Positions 27,179 to 36,113 of a stretch of DNA of 64,000 nt are shown one piece after another. The DNA is from CAVWUA01 sp963758025 (GTDB lineage: Bacteria; Planctomycetota; Planctomycetia; Isosphaerales; Isosphaeraceae), in NCBI GenBank assembly GCA_963758025.1, contig CAVWUA010000006.1, forward strand, positions 248,001 through 312,000, in the 5' to 3' direction. The translations under genes and the position numbers were made by a program. Position 1 is the first letter of the stretch. Every line of letters begins with the position of its first letter. The notes beneath the pieces were generated by a model. It saw only the letters and a program-made list of their open reading frames with translations, did not search any database and was not told the origin of the DNA.

Positions 27179-27921
27179 TCCTTCCCGCCGTCGAGCGGCA
27201 GCAGCCAGATATTGCGGTACTGAACCGGGTCGCCATGGTCTTGAAGGTGGATCGGTCCCGGCGTGCAGGGGTCGCCGCCCAGCCCCGCGCGCGTGTTGTC
27301 CACCGGGATCTCCTGGTTCTCATGGATCAGGACGCCGTTCTGACGGACGGTGATCCGCGCGGGCTCGGCCTTCTTGCCCTCCTGGCAGACCGGCGGCCAG
27401 AACAGGATATCGTAGCTCTGCCAGACCGTCGGCGCCTTGCAGGCGTTGACCTTCGGCGCGGCGACCTCGTAGATCCCGCCGCAATCGTTGTCCTTCGACT
27501 CCAGCCCGTAACTATCGAGGACCTGGACCTCGTACCGCCCCTGGAGATACACGCCGCTGTTGCCGCGAGCTTGCCCCTGATCGTTCGGCTCGTACGGCGT
27601 GCGGAACTCGACATGGAGCTTCAGCGGCCTGTCGAACGTCTGCTTCGTCTTGATCCCGCCCCCTTGCACCTGGGCGGCCTTCCCCTCAACGAGCTTCCAG
27701 GGCGCGGGCGACTGGCCATCCAGCGCGACCCACCTGTTCAGGTTCTCGCCGTCGAACAGGACGATGGCTCCCTCGGGAGGCGGCACCGGCTTGACGTCCT
27801 GCTTGTCCTCGGGCCGGGCGACCTTCAGGTCGCTGATGTCACCGTACTGGGCCTGAACCCGCCCCGCGCACATCGCCAGGACCATCAGACCAAACGCACT
27901 GTACCAGGACACACGCCGCAT
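27175..27921 (-). CDS. Secreted DUF1080 (3-keto-disaccharide hydrolase-like) protein
   Basis: About 248 aa from MRRVSWYSAFGLMVLAMCAG, chosen for its signal peptide (cleavage near RVQAQ). The DUF1080 beta-sandwich is complete: AIVLFDGENLNRWVALDG, VEFRTPYEP ... GNSGVYLQGRYEVQVLDSYG, CGGIYEV, and the closing GPIHLQDHGDPVQYRNIWL. This is the canonical end motif of the family. It is translationally coupled to the Tat-exported Gfo/Idh/MocA gene that follows, suggesting a periplasmic keto-sugar pathway. Unlike the other DUF1080 gene in the window (13176-13851), it is intact. Confidence 0.92.
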   Translation of the reverse strand: MRRVSWYSAFGLMVLAMCAGRVQAQYGDISDLKVARPEDKQDVKPVPPPEGAIVLFDGENLNRWVALDGQSPAPWKLVEGKAAQVQGGGIKTKQTFDRPLKLHVEFRTPYEPNDQGQARGNSGVYLQGRYEVQVLDSYGLESKDNDCGGIYEVAAPKVNACKAPTVWQSYDILFWPPVCQEGKKAEPARITVRQNGVLIHENQEIPVDNTRAGLGGDPCTPGPIHLQDHGDPVQYRNIWLLPLDGGKE

Positions 27922-28475
27922 CGTCTTGAACTCCGTGACACGTGGATTGAGCCTCGCACGACGGCCTCTCATGGTCGCCCGGTTTCTGCCGAGAATCAAC
28001 CCTGTCCCGATCCGAATCGGCCTGAGGCGCACGACGCGCCTTCCCTCGCGATTGCGACGGTCGAACATCCTCGCGGTCGAGAATCACCCCGTTTGCCATC
28101 ACCGAGAGACGGGGCGCCCGGCCGATATATAGTCTCGTCACCTCCCGAACCCTGCACGTCGAGATCCCGTTCCCCGATAAAATTCTGATCTTCTGTACAC
28201 GCAAAGAGATCAGGCCACGCGCAGCGCCATCCGTTCGAGGTGTTTTGCGAGGCACTCCCGCTGGAAAAAATCGCATCTAATCCAGAAACCGTCTCACGCG
28301 TCGTAAGTGGAATCGGAGTCACGCGCCGGTGTTGCCACGGGGACGTCGCAAACCGGCCGATTGTGTGGGAACTGAGAAAATACCGTTGGCGTGGTCTTGT
28401 GGCCTCGTTAAGTTCGTCTGGATCATGCGGACCCGGGGACAGCCCCGGCCCTGGACCCGAAGGAGCCTTGCCACC
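27922..28475. other. Divergent intergenic region, no recognised gene
   Basis: About 550 bases between two divergent transcription units. ORFs here have no domain, no signal peptide and no ribosome site. I see no clear promoter, RNA gene or repeat copy. Confidence 0.5.
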
Positions 28476-29660
28476 ATGCCGCGATCGACCTGTATCGACC
28501 GTGCCCGAGCCTCGCTGCTCGGTTTGGCCGTTGGAGACGCTCTGGGGGCTCCACTGGAAGGGCTTAGCGCCCAGCAGATCCGAGCCCACTACGGCCAAGT
28601 GGTCGAATTCGTCGATGGAGCCCGAGCCTGGAAGAAGAAGCCGTACCGGTGGCGGCTTCCGGGCCTGTACTCCGACGACACACAGCAGGCGCTGGCACTG
28701 GCCGACGTCGTGCTCGCCCGCGGACGGATCGATCCCGATCATCTGGCCGGGCTTTACCTGGAACTCGCCACCCCCGAAGGCACGTTCCTGGGCGCGCACC
28801 GGGGTGTGGGCCGAAGCTTTCGCCAGGTTCTCGAGGACCTGAAGCGCGGCGTCTCTCCCCGCTGTACCGGCCAGCATTCGGCCGGGATCGGCGCGGCGAT
28901 GCGGATCGCGCCCTGGCCCTCTATTTCAGCGATGACCCGGACGGGCTTTTCGAAGCGGTGCTCGATGCGAGCCTGATGACTCACCGCGATTGCCGCAGCC
29001 TGGCCGGTGCGCTGGCCGTCGCGCACGCCGTCCGCCGCCTGGCGTGCGGCGAGCCGCGCGAGCCGAGTTTCCTGTTCCGCCTGGCCGGTGACGTCGCCCG
29101 TGACGAGCGGCGGATCGCCGACGAGCGGGCCGACGAGGTGACGGGGCTGGAATCGCACAGTGGCGGCCTGGCCCGGGCCATCGCCCGCGTCGAGCCGCAA
29201 CTGGACATCCCCCGCGACCGCGCCCTGGCCAACCTGGTGGAGGAGGCCAACCGCCACGGTGCCGAGCCCTGCCTGCCGGCGGCCCACGATGGGGTTCCCC
29301 CCCGCCTGCATCCCCACGTGCCTCTACCTGCTGCTGACGACCGAGTCGTTCGAAGAGGCGCTGACGGAGGTGATCAACCTCGGGGGAGACGCCGACACCA
29401 CCGGCGCGATCCTCGGCGCGATGGCCGGTGCCCACTACGGCCTCTCGGCGATCCCCTTCCGCTGGCTCGACCGGCTCCAGAACCGCGAGGGGATTGCCCG
29501 CCGGGGCGAGGCCCTGGCTGTCCGTTCGGCCGATGGCCTGGACATTCCCGACCTCATCGAGACCGAGCGCCAGCTTTCCGACCTTGAGGCCATCTGGCGA
29601 GAAGGCATGATGACCCAGCGGCAAGTCGGCGGAGACCTCGGGGCCAACCGCCGACTCTGA
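28476..29660 (+). CDS. ADP-ribosylglycohydrolase family protein, frame broken twice
   Basis: Starts MPRSTCIDRARASLLGLAVG, with the family's first metal-site segment GDALGAPLEG and YSDDTQQALAL (conserved acidic DDT, Mg ligand). Near 28905 the frame shifts to FSDDPDGLFEAVLDASLMTH; near 29290 it shifts again to LTEVINLGGDADTTGAILG, which holds the second metal motif (GGDADTTG). The whole gives about 390 aa, a normal length. Members remove ADP-ribose from proteins or small molecules using two Mg ions; all key acidic residues are present. The breaks are single-base and do not remove conserved residues, so the native gene is probably intact. Confidence 0.8.
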
Positions 29661-29845
29661 TCCCCCACGCGCCCCGAGACCTTTTTGAAAAATCGACACA
29701 CCCGACGCCCGAGGACTTGCGACCCCCAACCCGCCATCGGTTACAATAGTTTCGACGGGTTCAGGACTCAGGGACGGACCTCACTCAACGCCATGGTTGG
29801 GTGTCTGGTCCGTTCCCGCCGGTCGGGCGTTCGGGAGGTAGAGGC

Positions 29846-30382
29846 GTGGCGATGATCACCCAGGCGGCCCGCGATCAGATCATCCGGCGGCTCGACGAGG
29901 CCGAAGGTTTCCTGATGCTGGAAATGCCGCTTCGCGCACTGGAAATCCTGCAGTCGCGGCCGAACTGGGCGACGATGCAGTTCGAGGCCAGCTTCCTGAC
30001 CGGCGAGGCCCAGCGACAACTCGGGGATGTCCGCGAGGCCCTGCCCCACCTGGAACGCGCCTCGCGGCTCAAGCCCGGCCACCTGGGGGTCGCCATCGCC
30101 CTCGGCTGGTGCTACAAGCGCACCCACCGGCTCGCCCAGGCGATCGACGCCCTGGAGCAAGCCCTCCGGCTCGACCCGGAGGAGCCGCTCCTGCATTACA
30201 ATCTCGCCTGCTACTGGAGCCTGGCCAACAACCCGAAACGGGCGTTGGAGGCCCTCATCGCCGCCCTGGAGCGTGAGCCCGACCTGCACTCCAAGCTCGC
30301 CGACGAGGCCGATTTCGAGCCCTTGCGCGGTCATCCCGCGTTCGATCGGCTGATCTCCGATCAGGGGGCCTCGACCTTCTGA
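29846..30382 (+). CDS. Tetratricopeptide-repeat protein
   Basis: 178 aa. GTG at 29846 is seven bases after GGGAGG; an in-frame ATG two codons later (29852) is an alternative. Helical repeats of TPR type: EAALPHLERASRLKPGHLG-like (residues about 60-78), AQAIDALEQALRLDPEEP, and the pattern HYNLACYWSLANNPKRALEA. It ends with SKLADEADFEPLRGHPAFDR, a tail also seen in other small planctomycete TPR proteins. No signal peptide. It acts presumably as a protein-interaction scaffold; partner unknown. Confidence 0.82.
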   Translation: MAMITQAARDQIIRRLDEAEGFLMLEMPLRALEILQSRPNWATMQFEASFLTGEAQRQLGDVREALPHLERASRLKPGHLGVAIALGWCYKRTHRLAQAIDALEQALRLDPEEPLLHYNLACYWSLANNPKRALEALIAALEREPDLHSKLADEADFEPLRGHPAFDRLISDQGASTF

Positions 30383-30896
30383 CCGGCTGGCCTCAGCAGG
30401 ATGGATGGCGGGTGGAACCCCGGTCCTCCCGCATCCACCCCCACCCTTCCGGGCAAAAGGGAGTGACATTCTCCGAGGCGCCGGCGGCTCCCCGCGTGTC
30501 GTTGATAGCGGACGCGAATTTTCTCATTGTGTCGGGCTGCCTTGAATCGCCGTAAGTCCTGATCCTTCCAGCAGAAACGCCCATTTCCCGACCCTAATCC
30601 GAGCGTCTCGCGAGTGTCGCTGACCTCACAGGTCATTTTCGGGCGACGGCCGGAATGGGGAGTTTTCGTCGGAAGTCTCTTCCATTCAAAAAGATCCGTC
30701 AACGACGATCCACTCTGGGGACATCCCGCCGACCGCTGGGAGGCCCAAAACGGCTCCAGGAAGTGTCGCTGACCTTGCGCGGCATCGTGCGCGCAGGTGG
30801 GGCCGGAGTGACACTCCGTGGACACGATCTCGGAACCGTAGGGTGGGCACCGCCCATTCTACGGGACTGTATCTCCACGGTATCCGTCGGTGTCCG
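30383..30896. repeat. Intergenic region with GAGTGTCGCTGAC and GGAGTGACACTCC repeats
   Basis: No gene recognised. It holds two copies of GTGTCGCTGACCT (near 30612 and 30764) and a dyad GGAGTGACACTCC (near 30808). The sequence from about 30784 to 30840 reappears, inverted, at the window's end (63950-64000). A short GTAGGGTGGGCACCGCCCA word (near 30838) belongs to the family seen perfectly at 35826. Confidence 0.65.
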
Positions 30897-31538
30897 TCAG
30901 CGTCTCGGGTTGGACGCCGGTTGCGACGCGAGGGTTTGCACCTGGAACGGGTGGCCGAGCATGGCCTTCCAGCGGATCTTCTGCTCGTCGTTAAGGATCG
31001 ACAGGGCCGTCGCGGCGAGGGCGCGCTCGTCCTCGGGGCGGGTCTTGCCCTGGGCGCGCTGGGCGTTGCGCTCGGCGATGGCCTGGGCCAGGGTGTGCCG
31101 CTGGTCGGGGGTCAGGGCGATCGACTCGGCCACGATCGGCCGCGAGAGCAAGGCCGTGGGGCCTTCCCACTGGAGGTCGATCTGGACGAGCCGCGCACGC
31201 TGATTGACCGACAGGTTCGTGTCGATCCACGTCTGCTGCGCCTCATCGATCGCGCGACGCGCGGCGATCACCTCGGCATCGGGCTTTCCCTTGAGTTCGG
31301 CAGCACGCAGGTACAGATCGGTGATCGCCTGCTCGGCCGACGCGGCCTGTGCCTCGGTCAGACGCAGGTCCTCGCGGACATCGGGGCGGCTCAGGAGCAG
31401 CAAGGGGGCGGTGCGCACCCCGAGGCGGCTATCCGGCAAGGGAGGAGGACCGGCCGTCGAAACGGCGGGAAAGACGGCCAGACTCGCCAGCAGCAAGGCC
31501 AGGACGCGAATCAAGACAGGCGTCATTCCGTGACGCAT
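30897..31538 (-). CDS. Secreted helical protein, function unknown (LTxxQ-like repeats)
   Basis: 213 aa from MRHGMTPVLIRVLALLLASL; GGAGGGAAC precedes the ATG. Signal peptide cleaved near STAGP. The mature protein is mostly helical with LRLTEAQAASAEQAITDLY, INQRARLVQIDLQ-type and IALTPDQRHTLAQAI segments, i.e. short LT-x2-Q motifs as in periplasmic Spy/CpxP-like proteins. It resembles the gene just upstream in these motifs. I make no firm family claim. The operon is interrupted by a hairpin between the two genes. Confidence 0.7.
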   Translation of the reverse strand: MRHGMTPVLIRVLALLLASLAVFPAVSTAGPPPLPDSRLGVRTAPLLLLSRPDVREDLRLTEAQAASAEQAITDLYLRAAELKGKPDAEVIAARRAIDEAQQTWIDTNLSVNQRARLVQIDLQWEGPTALLSRPIVAESIALTPDQRHTLAQAIAERNAQRAQGKTRPEDERALAATALSILNDEQKIRWKAMLGHPFQVQTLASQPASNPRR

Positions 31539-31639
31539 GGGCGGTTCCCTCCAGCAAGCGGAAGGCGGGACAGGACACAAAAGGCACGGGCACGGTCGAT
31601 GGCACCGCGTTTATACGTCAGTCCCCTCCATGCGCGAAC

Positions 31640-31686
31640 CCCAAAGCCCGGCCGGTCGTGAGAACGACCAGCCGGGTCCTTTGGGA
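31640..31686 (-). terminator. Hairpin downstream of the Gly-rich protein gene
   Basis: A 13-bp stem with one mismatch (31647-31659 with 31664-31676) closed by GAGA, extended by CCAAAG/CTTTGG outside. On the minus strand it lies about 80 bases after the stop of the 31756-33057 gene. Confidence 0.5.
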
Positions 31687-31755
31687 TCATGGGTGAGCAA
31701 AAAGACTCACAGCGAGAATCGGCAAGCGGAATGGGGAGGGAAGACGCCCGATCGG

Positions 31756-33057
31756 TCAGTTCCCACCACGTCCGGCCGGAGCGCCACCGCCCGGACCGCC
31801 GCGTCCACCCGGAGCGCCACCACCCGGACCGCCACCGCCCGGACCGCCGCGTCCACCCGGAGCGCCACCGCCCGGACCGCCGCGTCCGCCCGGTCCACCG
31901 CGCTGCATGCCTTCGAGCAGGGTGAGGACGTCGAAATCCTCGCCGAGGAGGGTGTTGAACGCCTTCTTCTGCTTGGTGGTGAGAACGCCGCCGATCTCCT
32001 TCTCGGCCTTCGCGCGCAGCTCGTCTTGCTTCTCGGCCATGGTCTGCATCTGAGCGAAGATCTGCTCGCGACCGGCGTTGCGGTCGTTGCCCTGGCCGTT
32101 ATCCTCGGCCACCGGCGGAGGAGCCACGGGGACACCGCCGCGAACCGCGCCCGTATAGGGAGCGGGGGGCGGGGCCGGAGTGTTCCGGGCCGCCTGCTGC
32201 GCTTCGCGACGCTGGCGGAACGCCGCCATCATCTGCTCGCGCTGCTGCTGTTGCATCTGGTCCTGAACCGTATCCATCTGCTTGACGATGTACTGAACTT
32301 TCTGGTACTGGGTCGGGCTGAGGTTGAGCCGCTTGGCGATCGGCGATTCGGCAATGGCGGTCGGGCCTTTGATCCGCAGCTCGATCTCACCGAGACGGCG
32401 CTTCTGCCCCGCGGTCAAGACCGACAGGATCGCGGCTTCCGCCTTCTCACCCATGGCCGTCATGGCCTGACGCATGGCGTCGAAGTTCGCCTGTCCACCA
32501 CCCGGACCACCACCACCCGGACCACCACCACCGGGGGCACCACCGCCCGGACCACCGCGCCCGCCCTGGCCACCGCGACCGCCGCCGAAGCCACCGTTCT
32601 GGCGCATCTGCTCGAAGAACGTCCGGCGTTGCTCGTCCGCCTGGTCCGAGACCTTTTCAAGCTGTTCGAGCTGGGCGTCGGTGATCTGGAGTTCCTCCTG
32701 AAGCGCCGGCGAGCGGAGCAGAAGCTGGGTGATTCCGCCGCCACCACCGCCGAACCCGCCGCGACCACCCCGGCCGCCGCCACCGCCGCCCTGATCGGAC
32801 ACCATGCCCCGCAACATGCGCATCTGCATGGCGGGATCGTTGAACGGAGACTGCCGCTGGTCCGCCTGGTCTCCGCCGGGTCCCTGGTTCGCTTGATCTC
32901 CGCCGCGCTGGGGTCGGCCGGTGTCCTGGGGGCCGCCGCGCTGGGGTCGGCCGGTGTCCTGGGGGCCGCCCCGAGGAGCCTGGGCCTCCGCCGAGGTCCC
33001 CAACGCCAGTGCGGCGGTCATGCCTAACGCAAGCCGCATTCGTCGCGACATCACCAT
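31756..33057 (-). CDS. Secreted Gly/Pro-rich protein with LTxxQ-like helices
   Basis: 433 aa from MVMSRRMRLALGMTAALALG (GAGGAG is placed correctly ahead of it). A signal peptide is cleaved near SAEAQ. Composition is striking: two direct copies of GGPQDTGRPQR, then three blocks of GGGG/GRGGPGGG, and a Gly-rich C-terminus made of GGRGGPGGGAPGG units. Between them are helical segments with ELQITDAQLEQLEKVSDQAD, LSVLTAGQKRRLGEIELR and GVLTTKQKKAFNTLLGEDF, which read as LTxxQ-type repeats. The protein is probably periplasmic or surface-associated. Function unknown; it pairs with the shorter secreted gene downstream. Confidence 0.75.
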   Translation of the reverse strand: MVMSRRMRLALGMTAALALGTSAEAQAPRGGPQDTGRPQRGGPQDTGRPQRGGDQANQGPGGDQADQRQSPFNDPAMQMRMLRGMVSDQGGGGGGRGGRGGFGGGGGGITQLLLRSPALQEELQITDAQLEQLEKVSDQADEQRRTFFEQMRQNGGFGGGRGGQGGRGGPGGGAPGGGGPGGGGPGGGQANFDAMRQAMTAMGEKAEAAILSVLTAGQKRRLGEIELRIKGPTAIAESPIAKRLNLSPTQYQKVQYIVKQMDTVQDQMQQQQREQMMAAFRQRREAQQAARNTPAPPPAPYTGAVRGGVPVAPPPVAEDNGQGNDRNAGREQIFAQMQTMAEKQDELRAKAEKEIGGVLTTKQKKAFNTLLGEDFDVLTLLEGMQRGGPGGRGGPGGGAPGGRGGPGGGGPGGGAPGGRGGPGGGAPAGRGGN

Positions 33058-33244
33058 GATGATCTCCTCAACGGACGATACATTGATGGGTGGGTGGGGC
33101 CATGAACCGAAAAAGGCGAAGGGCATCGGTCCATATTCAGGCTCTCGACATGTTGAATACTAGCGACAGTTGGGCCTCATGTGGACAAGAATCTCGGATG
33201 TTTTTCCGTGGCCCCGGTCCGGAGCGGGATCTCCTCCGGTCGAT

Positions 33245-34006
33245 TCAGGCGGCATGCTGCCGCCAGAGCCAGAGCGCCAGGCCCGCCGTCGCGAGCAGCG
33301 TGGCCAGGCGAACGGTCGCCCGATAGAGCGCGAAACGCCTCCGCGCGGACCGGAGTTCCGGCTCGGACGGATCGCGTTGCCGGCGCGACGACCAGCGTTC
33401 GACGCCCCCCAGCGCGTTCATGCCGACGAGGTGAACCAGCAAGAGCACGAGGAACCCGAACCCCTGCTCCAGCCAGGCGTGCCAGGGGATCGGCGGCAAC
33501 CCCGGCGCCCACGCCGACGGCAAGCTCAGCGGCCCGTTCGGCCGGTACACCACCAGCCGGGCCGCCCGCGCCACGCGGTCCTGCCCGTCACTGACCCGCA
33601 GGACCAGCTCGACCGGCTTCGGCGTCCCCCGTTTCGGTGTGCCGCTCAGCAGTCCTGTCTCGGGATCGAACCGGAGCCCTTCGGGAAGCTCGCCATCGAC
33701 GGCCCAGCGCAGTGGCCCGTTCCCTCCCGAGGCGGCCAGCGCGACGCGGTACGGTCGGCCCGCGATCGCCTCGGGCAAGGCCCCCGGCGTGGCGATCTCC
33801 AGCGGTGCGTGCTCCACCACCGAGGCCGATTCCCCCGCCCCCGGCAGGTCCACCGCCTTCGGCAGAAGGGCCATGATCACCATCGTCAATAGCAGGATGA
33901 ACAGCAAGGCCCCGGTCAGCTTCGTGACCACGACGGCGACGAAGGAATCCTCGCCCGACCCGCCGAACTCCATCCCGCCCTGTCCGCCCCGGCGCGTCCG
34001 TCGCAT
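33245..34006 (-). CDS. Membrane protein with ExbD-like N-terminus and extracytoplasmic putative-Ig domain
   Basis: 253 aa. GAGGAG lies nine bases before the ATG. Residues about 19-48 (EDSFVAVVVTKLTGALLF and the following helix) resemble the single N-terminal helix of ExbD/TolR-type partners. Residues about 65-155 form a He_PIG-type putative Ig domain (ALPEAIAGRPYRVALAASGG, LPEGLRFDPETGLLSGTP). Two further hydrophobic helices follow (about 175-198 and 225-248), joined by a cytoplasmic basic stretch. Downstream of an ExbB/MotA-like gene on the same strand, it is a candidate partner of that channel. The combination is not one I recognise from standard ExbD proteins. Confidence 0.68.
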   Translation of the reverse strand: MRRTRRGGQGGMEFGGSGEDSFVAVVVTKLTGALLFILLLTMVIMALLPKAVDLPGAGESASVVEHAPLEIATPGALPEAIAGRPYRVALAASGGNGPLRWAVDGELPEGLRFDPETGLLSGTPKRGTPKPVELVLRVSDGQDRVARAARLVVYRPNGPLSLPSAWAPGLPPIPWHAWLEQGFGFLVLLLVHLVGMNALGGVERWSSRRQRDPSEPELRSARRRFALYRATVRLATLLATAGLALWLWRQHAA

Positions 34007-34421
34007 CTCGGCCGTCTCCTCAGCGTATCATGATGGCTGATGGCAGAATGGCTGATCCTTCGGAATTCCCTGCATCAGCCAGCTTGTGGGCTGGGTCTTG
34101 ACCCAGCCTACTCCAACTGCGTCAGCCAGCCTGTGGGCTGGGTCTTGACCCAGCCTACTCCAACTTCGGAATTCCCTGCATCAGCCAGAGCCCATCAGCC
34201 ATGCCCTCGGAGTGACGCAATTCGCCCCGAAAGGGGCAGCATCCGATAGCCAGGGGCAACGCCCCTGGAAGACGCCCCACCAAACCAACCCCGCCCTGAA
34301 GGGGCGGATTTCTGGCTATTGAATGCTGCCCCTTCGGGGCGTTATGCGTACTCCATCGAACCATCTACGATTTACCATCCTATCATTCAACCTATCCCGT
34401 CCCGAATCATCATGGAACGCC
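34007..34421. repeat. Palindromic and direct repeats between the channel genes
   Basis: A 41-base unit (CAGCCTGTGGGCTGGGTCTT, then GACCCAGCC) occurs twice in direct order (about 34080-34165), each itself self-complementary (GGGCTGGGTC/GACCCAGCC). Further on comes family D (CCCCGAAAGGGGCAG ... CTGCCCCTTCGGGGCG, about 34225-34345). No gene recognised. Confidence 0.75.
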
Positions 34422-35651
34422 TCACGCCGCGCGGGACGAATCCCCACCGAGGCGATCGTCGAACATCTTCTTGACGATGTTTCGATACAGGGCGTTCCCC
34501 TGCTCCATGCTCACCTGGAGCAGGTCGATGGCGTCCTTGAGGCTGTTCAGGGTGCGGGCCAGTTGCTCCTGCGTGGCGCGGCTGTTGCGCTCGAAGGCGT
34601 TGGAGAACTGACCGGCCAGCCCTTCGGTCGCGGCGCACGAGCGCTCAACCCCGCGGCGAATCTGTTCCAACTGCTCGTCGGGGCCAGCCCCCTCGACCAG
34701 CGCCGTCTCGATCCGGGCGAGCGACAGAACCCCTTTCCGCACGCTCTCGCCGGTCTGGCCGAGGTCCGACAGGTCCGCGCCGAGCCGGCCGATCGCCTCC
34801 GCCCCGCGCTCCAGGCCGGAGAGGGCCGGCGGCAGGCGGTCGATCGCCTCGGCGAAGCGGTTCACCGGCGGCGTGATCCGGTCGGCCAGGGTGGAGAGCA
34901 GCCCCTCGATCCGCTCCAGTTGCGGCCCGAGCGCGGCGATATCCCCCGACGCGGCCGCCCCGCCCTTCGGCAAGAGGTGATCGACCACCCAGCGATCGAG
35001 CCGGGCGAGCAGGTCCTCGGCGCGTCGGTGGACGAGCGTCTGCGCCAGCATCAAGGCGGCGCTCAGGAAGAGGGCGAGCAACGTGCTATCGAAGGCGATC
35101 TGCAAGGCCGAGGTCACGCCCGTCAGGTTGTTCATGAACCCGTCCAGGTCCTTGACCATCGGCAGGACCTTGCTGATGTTCATGAGCGCCTTGCTGATCC
35201 CCTCGACCGTGCCGATGAAGCCGATGACCGGCAGCAGGTAGAGGATGTAGCGCGTCAGGGTGAACCGCCCGGCGGTGTGCTCCTGATCCAGGCCGGACGC
35301 CTCGCGGTTCAGCTCCATCAGGGCGGCCGCCGAGGCCCCCTCGGCATGCCCGGCCAGGCCCCGGATGCGGCCCGGCAGGAGCCGGGGGTCGTCCTCGGCG
35401 ATCGTTTCGGGATGCGCCCGCAGGGTCTCCGCCTCGGCGAAGGCCCGCTCGTCCTTCCAGAGCCGCAAGAGTTCTCGTGACAGGGTCAGGACCGCCCAGA
35501 TATAGATGGCGGTGCCGACATATTGCTCCCAGCCGCGCTCGAACATGAGCGTGGGGTTCAGCACCATCAAGGCGATCGGGAAGGCCAGCGCCAGTCCCAG
35601 CATCGCCAGGGTGACCAGATAGGCCGTCTTCTTGCCGCCGTGTCCCGCCAT
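34422..35651 (-). CDS. MotA/TolQ/ExbB proton-channel family protein with long C-terminal helical tail
   Basis: 409 aa. Two N-terminal helices (YLVTLAMLGLALAFPIALMV, YVGTAIYIWAVLTLSREL), a cytoplasmic loop, then the family core: LTRYILYLLPVIGFIGTVEG (residues about 142-162) and LQIAFDSTLLALFLSAALML. These are the segments that form the proton channel in ExbB/TolQ/MotA complexes. The final ~190 residues are a heptad-like helical tail (LERIEGLLSTLADR, LERGAEAIGRLGADLSDLGQ), longer than in ExbB. It probably uses proton flow to drive a partner with an extracytoplasmic domain; the gene at 33245-34006 is the best candidate. No peptidoglycan-binding OmpA/MotB domain is present nearby. Confidence 0.85.
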   Translation of the reverse strand: MAGHGGKKTAYLVTLAMLGLALAFPIALMVLNPTLMFERGWEQYVGTAIYIWAVLTLSRELLRLWKDERAFAEAETLRAHPETIAEDDPRLLPGRIRGLAGHAEGASAAALMELNREASGLDQEHTAGRFTLTRYILYLLPVIGFIGTVEGISKALMNISKVLPMVKDLDGFMNNLTGVTSALQIAFDSTLLALFLSAALMLAQTLVHRRAEDLLARLDRWVVDHLLPKGGAAASGDIAALGPQLERIEGLLSTLADRITPPVNRFAEAIDRLPPALSGLERGAEAIGRLGADLSDLGQTGESVRKGVLSLARIETALVEGAGPDEQLEQIRRGVERSCAATEGLAGQFSNAFERNSRATQEQLARTLNSLKDAIDLLQVSMEQGNALYRNIVKKMFDDRLGGDSSRAA

Positions 35652-36113
35652 GCGGATCGCCCCTTCCTTTGGGCTCGTGCCGGTTCCTTCAACCCGTCGC
35701 GCACAATCTCATTCCGGGTGGCTGAGCTCTCGCGCAACGGCACTCTCGATCCGGCACGAGGCCGTATGAAACCGCTCCTCGGTCTCTCTCGCAGAGGGTG
35801 AATGAAAAGGCTCGTTCGTCTCCATGTAGGGTGGGCACTGCCCACCTCTTTCAAACAGGTGGGCAGTGCCCACCCTACAATTCTCCAAGGACCCTTTTCG
35901 TACACCCTCTCAGTCGCTATCCGAGAAGCCCCGGAGGGGCGGCCGTTCCTAGCCAGGGGCGTCAGCCCCTGGAGGGGAGACAGGCACCATCATGTCCATC
36001 GAGCCCCGGAGGGGCGACAGAACCCCTTATGGGGAATCGACTTCTGTCGCCCCTCCGGGGCTTGTGTGGAGAGAATCGGCTCCTGGTCTCGTTCCAGGGG
36101 CTGACGCCCCTGG
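35652..36113. repeat. Repeat-rich gap with a perfect 22-bp inverted repeat
   Basis: A perfect hairpin at 35826-35878 (arms 35826-35847 and 35857-35878, 9-base loop) is followed by family D units (CCCCGGAGGGGCG, CAGGGGCGTCAGCCCCTG) from about 35929, which continue to 36160. No gene recognised in the gap itself. Confidence 0.85.

Noticed and set aside
33245..35651. Zorya-type defence system
   Set aside because: A MotA-like gene is present but the partner has no peptidoglycan-binding OmpA domain and no helicase or nuclease gene lies nearby.
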